Part shown: positions 18,961 to 29,709 of the stretch, piece after piece
Position numbering within the stretch: position 1 is the stretch's first letter
Layout of the letters: each line of letters opens with the position of its first letter
Assembly: GCA_025766275.1 (NCBI GenBank)
Contig: JAFKAC010000044.1
Coordinates: 372,001-436,000, forward strand
Source: Lactarius indigo
Taxonomy: Eukaryota; Basidiomycota; Agaricomycetes; Russulales; Russulaceae
DNA length: 64,000 nucleotides
Reading direction: 5' to 3'
The notes under the pieces: model-generated
The model's database searches: none
Told to the model about the DNA's origin: nothing
What the model saw: only the letters and a program-made list of their open reading frames with translations
Position numbers and translations under genes: made by a program

Positions 18961-19248
18961 TTATCCCCAATCAAGCCACCTTGTATATGCGGGCGTAGAG
19001 GAGACTGGGCGATAATGTTGACATAGAGCCGCAGGCCTGAAAGTGGAGGCGGCATCAACGTTAATGGATTCGTGCAAACATAGGATCTTGTGTGTAAATG
19101 GCATCATCAGTGCATATTCGTGGTCCCGAGAGCGTGCTAAGTAGGTCGAGATAGAGGAAACGGTATAGCGGAAGTGGGAAACAAGATCAAACGCATGACC
19201 AAAGAGACGTGATGGTGAAGCACGAGGGTTAGGAGACATAACAATCAA
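18961..19248 (-). CDS. Unidentified small open frame
   Basis: A 95-codon frame with no recognised domain. No second copy was found near the duplicated gene at 34.8 kb, so it may be chance or a relic exon. Confidence 0.2.
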   Translation of the reverse strand: MIVMSPNPRASPSRLFGHAFDLVSHFRYTVSSISTYLARSRDHEYALMMPFTHKILCLHESINVDAASTFRPAALCQHYRPVSSTPAYTRWLDWG

Positions 19249-19550
19249 TGTGTATCGGTAAGCACAAAGAAGTCGACAATATGGAGGGTAACGGACAAGG
19301 CTGTATTGTACGGGGACCGGACAAATGATTGGGGGTAGACACAGTCCAGGACATCAAGTTCGATTGTATACATCATACATGGCAAAACTAGTACACAATT
19401 CCTGGACAATTCAATAATAGATCTACATATCTTCCATGCTGTGTTCCCCGACTCCAAGAATTAGATAAGCTTGCATGGGAATACCGATTGCCAAAATGGG
19501 GGGAACCAATGATCACGTCTATGTGCTTTCAATCAAAAACTGAGACTGTA

Positions 19551-22500
19551 CTAAAGGTTTGAGGAGATAATGTCTTGAAAGATTAAAAAATGAACGAACC
19601 AATCAGTGGACATAATAAAGGCTGTAAATGACTCATCGGAGTGCTCTTGAGAAGGTGCACTAAGGTGTTGTCGAATCTTTGAGTCAACATTTGCCTCCCG
19701 ATAGTCAGCCTCTGCGTGGATTAAAGCTGATTCAGGTAACATGGCTCGAAAACGTAAGAAAGTGGCATGCTTCAAGATGAGGATAACAGCTTGGACAAAA
19801 GTTAAATAGGCGCTAAAAATAATAAACGTGAAATACCAAAGATCAAATGATAACCGGCGCCAAGACCAGTCGAAATAAGCTAAAGAGATAAAAAATCATC
19901 AGCCAAGGATAGAAGAGTGTAATACGAAAAGAACACATTTTGAATGGTGGGAAGTGACATAATCTGCACTGCCTGATGGAAACGTGAGATTAGGTTCGGT
20001 GAAAATACAGAAAGCACTTACAAACTGGAGAACTAGCGGTGAACCCCAATAGTGAGCTAGAAAGAGAGCAGTCACACACATGCTAGTTGATCAGTGATGA
20101 ATAGGATCAACGAAGAGTCAAAGAAAAATATGGTTAACAGGTAAAAAAGCGCAGAAAGGTATACAACAACACACATCCTGAAAATTTGACGGCAGGGGTC
20201 ATCAGCAGGCTCGAAAAACAGCGACATATGGCAGACATTCACCAACTGGATAGCCGTGGATAGCTGTCATCAACAGACCTGAAAAACAGCGAAAAACGGT
20301 AGCCACTCACAGACTGGAGCCAAAGACAGCCATCGTCAGCAGGCTCGAAACACAGCGAGCCATGACAGCCACTCACTCCCTGGAAATCCGAGAACAGGCA
20401 TCATCAGCAGGCTCACAACCAGCGAGCCATGGCAGCTACTCACTTCCTGGAGAGCCGAGGATAGCCCTCATCAACAGTACCGAAACAAAGCGAACCGTGG
20501 CAGCCACTCACTATCTGAAAAGCAGAGGACAGCAGTTGTCAGCAGGCTCGAAACACAGAGAACCACAGCAGCTGCTCACTCTCTGGAGAGCCGAGAGCAG
20601 GCGTCATCAGCAGGCTCGCAACCAGCGAGCTATGGCAGACACTCACTTCCTGGAGAGCCGAGGATAACCATCGTCAGCAGACCCGAAACACAGTGAATCA
20701 TGACAGCCACTCACGAACTGGAGAGCGGAGGATAGTCTTCATCAGCAGACCCGAAACACACCGAACCACGACAGCAACTCACTGTCTGGAGAGCCGAGGA
20801 GAGCCGTCGTCAGCAGGCTCGAAAAACAGAGAACCATGGCAGCCACTCACTCTCTGGAGAGACGAGAACAGGCGTAATCATCAGGCTCGAAACCAGGGGG
20901 CCATGGCAGCCACTCACTTCCTGGAGAACCAAGGATAGCTGTCAGCAGCAGACCGGAAACAAAGCAAACCATGGCAGCCACTCACTCGCTAGAGAGCCGA
21001 GGACAGCCATCGTCAGCAGGCGCGAAACCAGCGAACTACGGCAGACACTCACATACTGGACAGCCAAGGACAGCCGTCGTCAGCAGGCTCGAAACAGTGA
21101 GCCATGGCAGCCACTCACATCCTGGACAGCCAAGGATGGCCATCGTCAGCAGACCCGAAACACAGTGAATCATGACAGCCACTCACTTGCTAGAGAGCCA
21201 AAGACAGCCATCGTCAGCAGGCCTGAAACCAGCGAACCACAGCAGCCACTCACTTCCTGGAGAGCCCGGGACCACCGTCATAAGCAGGCTGGAAACAGTG
21301 AGCCACAGGCAGCCACTCACACCCTGGCATGCCGAGGACAGCCGTCGTCAGCAGACGCGAAACACAGCGAACCGTGGCAGCCACTCACTCTCTGGAGAGC
21401 CAAGGACTGCCATCGTCAGCACGCTCGAAACCAACGAACCATGGCAGCCACCCACTCCCTGGAAAGCCGAAGACAGCCGTCGTCAGCAGGCTCGAAACCA
21501 GTGAGCCACGGCAGCAACTCACGAACTGGAGAGCCGAGGACAGTCATCGTCAGCAGGCTCGAAATATAGCGAGCCAGAGCAGCCACTCACGAACTGGAGA
21601 GCCCAGGACAGACGTTGTCAGCAGGCTCGAGACCAGCGAACCACGGTAGCCACTCACTTCCTGGAGAGCCGAGGATAGCCGTCGTCGGCCGACCCAAAAC
21701 AGGCAAACAATGGCAGCCACTCACTTGCTAGAGAGCCAAGGACAGCCGTCATCAGCAGGCTTGAAACCAGCGAACCATGGCAGCCACTCACATACTGGAC
21801 AGCCGAGGACAGCCATCGTCAGCAGGCTGGAAACAGTGAGCCACGGCAGCCACTCACTCTCTGGAGAGTAAAAGACAGCCGACTTCAGCATGCTGGAAAC
21901 TAGTGAGCCACGGCAGCCACTCACGAACTGGAGAGCCCAGGACAGCCGTCATCAGCAAGCTTGAAACCCAGAGAACCATCGCAGCCACTCACGAACTGGA
22001 GTGCCCAGGAAAGCTGTCATCAGCAGGCTCAAAACCAGCGAGCCACGGTAGCCACTAACATCCTGGACAGTCGAGGACAGCCGCCGTCAACAGACCCTCA
22101 ACACACCAAATCATGGCAGCCACTCACTGCCTAGAGAGCCAAGGACAGCCGTCGTCAGTGGGCCCGAAACCAGCGAACAACGGCAGACACTCACATACTG
22201 GACAGCCAAGGACAGCCGTCGTCAGCAGGCTGAAAAAAGTGAGCCACGGCAGCCACTCACTCTCTGGACAACCGAGGACAGCCATTGTCAGTAGACCCAA
22301 AACACAGCAAACCATGGCAGCCACTCACTCTCTGGAGAGCCAAGGAGAGCCGTCGTCAGCAGGCTCAGAACACAGCGACACATGGCAGTCACTCACTCCC
22401 TGGACAGCCGAAGACAACCGTCGTCAGCACGCTCGAACCAGCGAGCCGTGGTAACCACTCACGTCCTGGACAGCCGAGGATAACTGTCGTCAGCAGGTTC

Positions 22501-25500
22501 GAAACACAGCGAGAAATAGCAGCCACTCACTTCCTGGAGAGCCAAGGACAGTCTTCGTCAGCAGTCTCGAAACACAGCGAACCACCGCAGTCACTCACTC
22601 TCTGAACAGCCGAGAGGACAGCCGTCGTCAGCATGCTGGAAACAGTGAGCCACGGCATCCACTCACTCTCTGGAGAGCCGAGGACAGCTGCCATCAGCAG
22701 GCTGGAAACAGTAAGCCACGGCAGCCACTCACCAACTGGAGAGCAAGGACAGCCATCGTCAGCAGGCTCTAAACACAGCGACACACGGCCGTCACTCACT
22801 CTCTGAAGAGCCGAAGACAGCCGTCATCAGCAGGCTCGAAACAGTGAGTCACAGCAGCCACCCACTCCCTAGAGAGCCGAGGACAGCTGTCGTCAGCAGA
22901 CCCGAAACACAGCAAACCTTGGCAGCCACTCACGAACTTGAGAGCAGAGGACAGCCATCATCAGCAGGCTCAAAATACAGCGACACATGGCAGTCACTCA
23001 CGAACTGGAAAGCCAAAGACAGTCGTCATCAGCACGCTCGAAACCAGCGAGCCAAGGCAGCCACTCACTTCCTGGAGAGCCCAGGACAGCCGTCGTTAGC
23101 AGACTCAAAACCAGCAAGTCGCGATAACTGCTCACATCCTGGACAGCCGAGAATAGCTATCGTCAGCAGGCCCGAAACACAACAACACACGGCAGCCACT
23201 TACACACTGGCATGTCGAGGAGAGCCATCTTTAGCAGGCTCGAAACACAGCGATACACGGTAGCCACTCACATCCTGGCATGCCAAGGACAGCCGTCGTC
23301 AGCAGGCTTAAAATTAGCGAGCCACGGCAGCTCACAAACTGGAGAGCCGAGCACAGGCGCCGTAAGCAGGCTAGACATCAGCGAGCAACGGCAACCACTC
23401 ACTGTCTGGAGAGCCAAGGACAGCCATCGTCAGCAGACCCAAAATACAGCGAACCATGGCAGCCACTTACGAACTGGAGGGCCAACGACAGCCATCGTCA
23501 GCAGGCTTGAAACACAGCGACACATGGCATTCACTCACGAACTGGACAGCCAACGACATCCGTTGTCAGCAGAGCCGAAACACAGCGAACCATGGAAGCC
23601 ACTCACTCCCTGGAGAGCCAAGGACAGCCGTCGTCAGCAGGCTCGAAACAAACGAACCACGGCAGCCACTCACCAACTGGAGAGCCGAGGACAACTGTTG
23701 TCAGCAGGTTCGAGACACAGCGACACACGACAGCCACTCACATCCTGGCATGCCGAGAACCATCTTCAGCAGGCTCGAAACACAGCGATACACGGCAGCC
23801 ACTCACATCCTGGCGTGCCCAGGACAGCCGCCGTCAGCACGCTCGAAACCAGCGAGCTACGGCAGCCACTCACGAACTGGAGAGCCGAGGACAGCTGTCA
23901 TCAGCAGACCCGAAACACAGCAAACCACGGCAGCCACTTACCAACTGAAGGGCCAAGGACAGCCGTGGTCAGCACGCTCGAAACGCAGCGATACACGGCA
24001 GCCACTCACGAACTGGAGAGCCAAAGACAGCCGTCGTCAGCACGCTCGAAACCAGCGAGCCACGGCAGCCACTCACGAGCTGGACAGCCGAGGACAGCCG
24101 TCGTCAGCAGGCCCGAAACCAGCAAGCCGCGGTAACCACTCACATCCTGGACAGCCAAGGATAGCTATCGTCAGCAGGCTCGAACAACAGCAACACACGG
24201 CAGCCACTCACATCCTGACATGCCGAGGAGAGCCATCTTCAGCAAGCTCGAAATACAGCGATACACGGTAGCCACTCACATCCTGGCGTGCCGAGGACAG
24301 TCGTCATCAGCACGCTCGAAACCAGTTAGCCACGGCACCCACTCACCAACTGGAGAGCCGAGGACAGCTGTCGTCAGCACGCTCAAAATACAGCGACACA
24401 TGGCAGTCACTCACAGTCTGGACAGCCGAGGACAGCCGTCGTCAGCACGCTCGAAACACAGCACCACATGGCAGCCACTCACCCTCTGGAGAGTTGAGGA
24501 CAGCTATCGTCGACAGGCTCGAAACACAGAGAGCCATAGCAACTACTCACAATCTGCAGTCCAGTGCACAAACATGGTCAGGTTGGTAGATCTCGAAACT
24601 GTGAGTAAGAGCTCACACTCACCAACTAGTAGTTACGCGGTATCAAGGATTATGAATTCTGGGCCACAATTTGCTGTAACACTTTATCGATACTTACCCA
24701 GATGTACGGAAACGGTAAAAGACATTCCCGGACTATTTCTTTGATCCCCACGTCATCATGGGAACGGGTACTGCAATGCTCCTTGTCATCGTCGCTCACG
24801 TTGCCCTTCCATTGGCATACTCACCGCTTCAAAGCTGCTGTAACACTCAATTCTAAGTTACCTCTTTGCACGGTCAACAGCATCAATCCGATGATGTCAT
24901 CATTCAAAGCTGCAGCTGTCGTCTCAATAAGCTTATCGCAGCCCATACTTTGCTTGTGCATTTCTGCCCAAAACCGTTAGCACGTAACTCGCTATTTGCC
25001 TCTCAACTCACTTTCTAATCGCACGAATCTAACATTATCATCAAGGGCACATAGGTAGTGCTCCTGGAATTGTTTCTCCGCCACATCAGGCACATTGTCA
25101 TCTGGGCTTCCGAAATCCTCCACATAGATTTGGACATTTCGTAGGAATTGATCATACTTTGTAAACAAGACGACAACAGGCACTGAAAACTTTCTTAATA
25201 CAGTCACGAACGTCAGTAATGACGCACCATTCCCATCAGGACAGATGTCCTTGAAAAACCTCAGATCGAGCTCCGGTCGTTGGTTGTCCATTGGGACGCA
25301 GTACCTCAAAATAGTATGACTGTCAGTTGGCGCAATTGTGAACACTCGAGAGTCCAAACCATATCGCATGCAATCTGTCTCGAAGTCGGGTTTCTCCACA
25401 CTTGCGTCGAATAAATTCGTTCAAAATGCCGAGTTCCTCTCTACTACCCGACTCAATACCGCAAGAGTCGTGGAAAACGTAGCCCTTATGATTGGAAAAC

Positions 25501-26525
25501 ACGAGTTCATCGTCGATCGTGTGCTCGCCTCGCTAACTCCATGTTTAGAGGCAACCAAAGAGAAGCACTATTATCACTAACATCCATGGACGGGTCGAGT
25601 CTAACCTGATCGGAAGTGAGATCACATTCACCGACGAAAAGGTTGAGCCACGTACCTCCTCGCTTCCTCGGTAAATGGCGGGGCTCTCTGTCGTATCACA
25701 TATTCTCTGCAGGATCGAAGTCTTTCCCGCATTTGCCCTTCCTATAATAAGCACCCGGAACTGGACTGTTGGAATTTGACGACGATATTGCGGGATGATG
25801 GTATTTGAGAAGGTGGGCCGAGGGCCAAGAACGCGAGTGACGCTTGCCAACTATAGGAGGAATTAAACAGCTTCCTGGCGCCAGGTAACAACCAAAGACC
25901 CACGGGTTTAGGTTTCTCGTACACAAAAGTCACGGCAACGCGCCGGTTGATATCTGTGAAGCCTCTCAGCATGAAGCGGACGGTACTAGGAGCAAGACAT
26001 CACCACCTTCAAGACAGACAACATTGTCGTCTCCAGACTTGTCTGGCTTAAACTTGACCGAAATGTCGGCAGCCATTATTTTGAAACCCGCTCGCTGGAT
26101 GGTCAACGTAGCACTGGTGTGGGTCCTAACATGGCTGTCCGATAGAAATTAGTATTCGATGGTAAGGTAAAACACGGCCAATGAAACGAACATGTCGGGT
26201 TTCCATAGAACAGGGGCATCGTTCTTGAATTTTTTAGACATGTATTTGACACCGGCATCGTCCTTGAAAACGAGCTCTAGGTCGGATGTAGGATATTTCT
26301 CGATAAAATCGATAGATATTTCTACGCGAAAATCAACCCTGCTCATAAGAAATGGTAGGTCTCATATACCTTTCAAATAAATATATCTGTACGCGAACAG
26401 GTCAGCCTATGCTTACGTGGAAGCTGTTCGACTAACTGAGCTTGGTCGCCCATATCAGTTGCAGATCGCGAACTCGATCCCATCCCAAAATATGATAAAT
26501 TTGGCTTTCTAGGCCTTGGTGCCAT
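19551..26525 (-). CDS. P-loop GTPase gene with an array of one-codon microexons (gene 1)
   Basis: Exons (minus strand) for the GTPase are: P-loop exon ending 25656 (FRVLIIGRANAGKTS); 25605-25582; 25532-25360 (G3, FHDSCG); 25304-25228; 25182-25012 (G4, FTKYDQF); 24963-24825; 24770-24698, which ends in phase 0 on FPYIW. Every junction has GT-AG and keeps frame, and the same junctions fit gene 2 and the gene at 59.6 kb. Then come 67 three-base exons (24625 to 20175) and a TTT exon (20024-20022). A phase-0 exon follows (AVQIMSLPTIQN, about 19950), then a C-terminal frame ending at 19551 with a possible membrane segment. N-terminal exons, possibly from ATG 26525, encode beta-rich segments (TVRFMLRGFTDINRR); their joining is uncertain. 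The GTPase core is confident, the ends less so. Confidence 0.75.
20022..24700 (-). repeat. Microexon-intron tandem array 1: 67 units of about 68 bp plus terminal unit
   Basis: Each unit on the minus strand reads acceptor YAG, three bases, then donor GTGAGT (variants GTAAGT, GTGGGT, GTTAGT, GTGAAT, GTGTGT). A GCTGAC or yTRAy-like branch site follows, about 24 nt before the next AG. The three exonic bases run through 20-odd different codons, mostly GAT, TTC, AGA, GAA, TTG and GGA, and never a stop. Spacers vary (about 64-66 nt) while the exon is always 3 nt. The codon before the array (TGG, 24700-24698) ends a phase-0 exon. Confidence 0.8.
24992..25850 (-). other. GTPase domain of gene 1
   Basis: This is the core of the GTP-binding domain of gene 1. 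It shows G1 GRANAGKTS, a G3-type DSCG in the phrase YVFHDSCGIESG, and G4 TKYD in VVLFTKYDQFLRN. Family members of this type occur in large numbers in Rhizoctonia-like fungi as uncharacterised G-domain proteins. The nearest known families are AIG1/HSR1-like and Toc-like GTPases; membership in one of them is not certain. Confidence 0.85.
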
Positions 26526-26539
26526 GTGAAGAACTTTGA

Positions 26540-26884
26540 TGAAGCAAAGATTGATGTAGGAGCGACTCGGATGGATGGAAGTAGACAGACGCAAGAAAGC
26601 CGTGAGACTCGGACATGCGCACGTGGGAAATAGTGCATTGAGGAAGCGCCCGCCGTTCTATTCCCACTTTCTCGTCCATGACACGGATGACGACCCAACA
26701 ACCTGCCTGAAACCGTCAAGCCTCCGAAGACGCAGGGTGGTCGTAGCCGTTGGGGTTTCTTTTTATATCAAACATTTTTCATTACTTTCGTTCGCGCTAA
26801 TTTGTCAGAAACAGTCAGCTCGACAATACATCCCTTAATTAACCTTGTGACCCCCTCAATGACCCACGCAAAACTTCAACAAGG
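26540..26884. other. Likely promoter region of gene 1, no gene seen
   Basis: Upstream of the proposed ATG at 26525 the duplicated copy (39270-39560) is homologous but diverged. No clear TATA box was identified. Confidence 0.35.
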
Positions 26885-26929
26885 CAAACCAAGCCTACTC
26901 TTAAATGGCGTAAGTACCCAATATAAGAT

Positions 26930-27680
26930 ATCCGTCTGGCTCAAAACTCGAAAAGGATCTAGGTGCCCCCCTCCCCCCCCTTGCCTGCCGATCTCAGGGT
27001 AAGCAATGCAGAGAAATCACCATCCCCTCTATCTTGCTCGCCAACCCGGACACTGATTACCTTTTCCCAGTCTCTACCGCGTAACACATGTCGTGAAGAC
27101 GCAACGACCTCAAGCCCAGATTCTTGTCGCTCGTGTAGCCAGCGGCTTTCCCCTCCATGCGCAATGCCCTATCTGTTGCATCGGAGCTAGGACCTCCCAG
27201 GAGCGCCAACACGAAGGAATACTGTAGTTGTGGTAGCCATTCTACACCCATGAGCTCGCCACGGGATTTCTCGTGCCTGACGCCCACGGTCCGATTGGGT
27301 TTCGCAGCTGGCCAGTCGAAGATGTCCGGGCACGAGGCGGAGGGAAAGCGGTTCGGTTCGGGCTTGATTGGTACGTGCTTTGCGCCTCTCATCAGCCCTT
27401 CTCTCTCGAATTCTCGGATAGACCTGGTGCCGTGTGAGAAATCACATACCCGATTGGAGCTCCTCCGCCCCATGACCCTAACGTTACGCCCCCGCTTCCC
27501 GACCCGATACCAGCACACGAATTTCCCTTGGCACTGCACCAGCGCACTCCTCCGCCTTTCCATGGTATACAGGCCAAGCGGGGGCACGTTCGAACTGGTT
27601 CCGGTGGACAGCGATCAAGCCGATCAGATTGGGCGAAATTTGTTTTCGGCGCAATACAGTAATTTCTCGATGATCTGATC
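26930..27680 (+). pseudogene. Decayed nucleolar-GTPase-family fragment, copy 2
   Basis: It begins with a CTCAAAACTCGAAAAGGATC phrase shared with the copies at 17.8, 31.0 and 48.3 kb. It has the GGCACGAGGCGGAGGGAAAG segment that in other copies leads into LNKI. A 173-codon open frame (27157-27678) is present, but no GTPase motif survives in one frame. Confidence 0.45.
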
Positions 27681-28223
27681 CGATCTATCTCCCACCAGCA
27701 TCAGCATGTGCTTATGTGTGTTATTTATTGACACTTACTTGCTACAAGACCCTATCGCAGTCATTATACCGTACTTAGCAACTATTTTCAGGTAGAAGAG
27801 TGAAGCACACGATTCAGGACAGTTTAGACCAGGTAATGAATTGCTGAGTACGTGTCATGTGTTATGTACACGGTGGGAGTAACGTGATGTACTGTATTTA
27901 CGACGGAACTAGATATTATGCGAGGATATCGGGTAGCGATCATGCAGCGATCAAATAAAGAGAGACTGTCTGGATGGAGACCCGTGCCCATCTCTTCCAA
28001 GAAAAAATGGTCAAGTTGTAATGAGCGTGGTTATCGAATGAGGGGGATATACACGCAAGAAAACAATGAACATACATAAGCTTAGTTCACGCGTACCCTC
28101 CAACTTGGCAGCCCCGGCCGCCAAAGTGGCCCGGAGGCGGAGCGTACGAAGTGAATGCCCGTTCGGCAATAGCGAGGCGACTTGCCTTGTATAGCGCTTG
28201 CAGCGAGACCTAGTACCGATCAG

Positions 28224-29480
28224 TCAGAGACAGGTGGTATAGAGAAGGGCAGCAAACGCGTACCTCATCTGAAGCGCCATCCAGGCCCAGTTCATCTCAA
28301 GCCCCACGCCTGTATTTCCCAACGCGCCCAATAACCGCCCGCGCATATGCACGTCCACGTCGGGCGCAAGAACGAGCACGAGCTCCTTCAGTGCGCCGCA
28401 GAGCGCGCCAAACAGCGCCGCGGGGCGAAGGCCGTCGTACAGCGTGCTCGCCATGAGCAGCGTCACGCGGAGGAGCGGTCGGCCAGGAGCGACTGCCAAG
28501 GCGAGGCCAGGACTGCTGTTGAGTACGGCAAGGCGTGGCACGGCGGCGGGTGGAACTTCGTGCGCTGCAGGGGGCACACCGACGAAATGAGGCAGCGCGA
28601 GGTGGGTAATACGCGCACGCGCGGGTGCGGCGAGTAAGTCGTCGAAGAACGCGTAGGGAAGCGTGTCGGTGAGCGGCGAGTAAGCGTGCCTGGTGTCGCG
28701 GAGAGAAACTCCGCGTCGAAGGCCAGCAGGGTCAGCGCCGAGAACGCGCGCATGGCGCAGAGCGTCAGGGCTAGCGCAAGCACGAAGGACGGGCCATGCG
28801 CGGGCGGGTAAGCGCGCAGCGCGAACCTCATCACGAGCGCCGCGAGATGTGGCCCGCCCGCTAGCCGCGCGACGCACGCGTCAGCGTCGTCAGCGGATAG
28901 CTCGAGCGTACGGTAAAGCTCCCGCTGCGCGGCGGCGCTGAAGCGTTTCGAGACCCGGGCGAGGACGGGCAGCCGAGATCACGGGATGTGAGCCAAGACG
29001 AATGAGAGTGGAACTGGAGTGCTCTGGTGCACCTGCTATTGGGCAAGCCGTGAGCTGCGTGGCTCGAATACCTATGGGGTGGACACTATGATACGCTGGG
29101 ACGGTGGTGGTGAAGATGCGGGCATGAACTCAGTCGGGGAGTGCAGGAATGCGGGTGAGCTGAGTGTGTGGGTACGAGCGAGGTGCGTTTGAAAGGAGGA
29201 CCGGACGCTGGCCAGGATGATGTTTGTTGGTACGCTCAGGAATATCTCGACATGCATGGGAAGGAAGGCGAGACGAGCGAATCGGTTTAGGCCATGTCGA
29301 GCTCGGAGATAATGCTGGCGCGTCGCCCAAGGCTGCTGAGAAGACAGATATCTGGAGATAGGGGCGATGGCGAGCGGCTAGGAGAACAGGGCCACGGGGC
29401 ACTTGAGATGGCCTTGGAAGAGGAGCGCCCCTTTCCCCTGTGGAAATCCAATATGGAAGTAATGGTCGTTATCCGGGACA
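28224..29480 (-). pseudogene. F-box/LRR-like gene, copy B, mostly decayed
   Basis: A 217-codon frame (28877-28224) contains ITHLALPHFVGVPPAAHEV, LLMASTLYDGLRPAALFGAL and KELVLVLAPDVDV. These repeated Leu-rich phrases resemble leucine-rich repeats of agaricomycete F-box proteins. Upstream (28880-29480) the reading is scattered among frames with stops. Copy D at 41 kb is nearly identical, with a changed 5' part. Whether the 217-codon part is still expressed is unknown. Confidence 0.5.
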
Positions 29481-29709
29481 TCGAGATGGAGGATTGGGAC
29501 GTCGGTTGACGAGATCATAGATGGTGAGTGCATGAGACTGGGCGTGTTACACATTCTTCAACGGTTTATACAGTACTCCAAGGTCGACATATAGACTCGG
29601 AGCTATGTCTATTCTTCTCCCGGAACGGACATATTAGATAATTGTTATATTACATGACTACTGTTTCTATGAATAATATTGAGGAGATAGGACCAACACC
29701 GGATGACAT

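Larger units (their letters stand above)
26885..29709. repeat. Segmental duplication, copy 1 (about 2.8 kb)
   Basis: Almost identical to 39602-42405 by direct comparison (for example 27001 matches 39721 onward with rare single-base changes). A few small indels occur near 28650-28900. It carries a GTPase relic, non-coding sequence and the F-box/LRR-like relic. Identity stops at GGATGAC (29709). Confidence 0.93.

Noticed and set aside
20175..24625. CRISPR-like array
   Set aside because: Regular repeats with a variable part suggest it at first, but the variable part is only three bases, the host is a eukaryote and there are no cas genes.
20362..24744. Long plus-strand open frames over the array (for example 23212-24135, 307 codons, rich in Ser, Arg, Gln, Pro)
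   Set aside because: The repeat lacks stop triplets in the three plus frames, so the frames stay open by periodicity. Because the unit is not a multiple of three, the reading rotates through three unrelated peptides. No start context or splice logic supports them.
27157..27678. 173-codon plus frame as an expressed gene (and its twin at 39877-40398)
   Set aside because: The sequence corresponds to a degenerate part of the GTPase-relic family, and its two copies are recent duplicates, so shared openness is not independent evidence.
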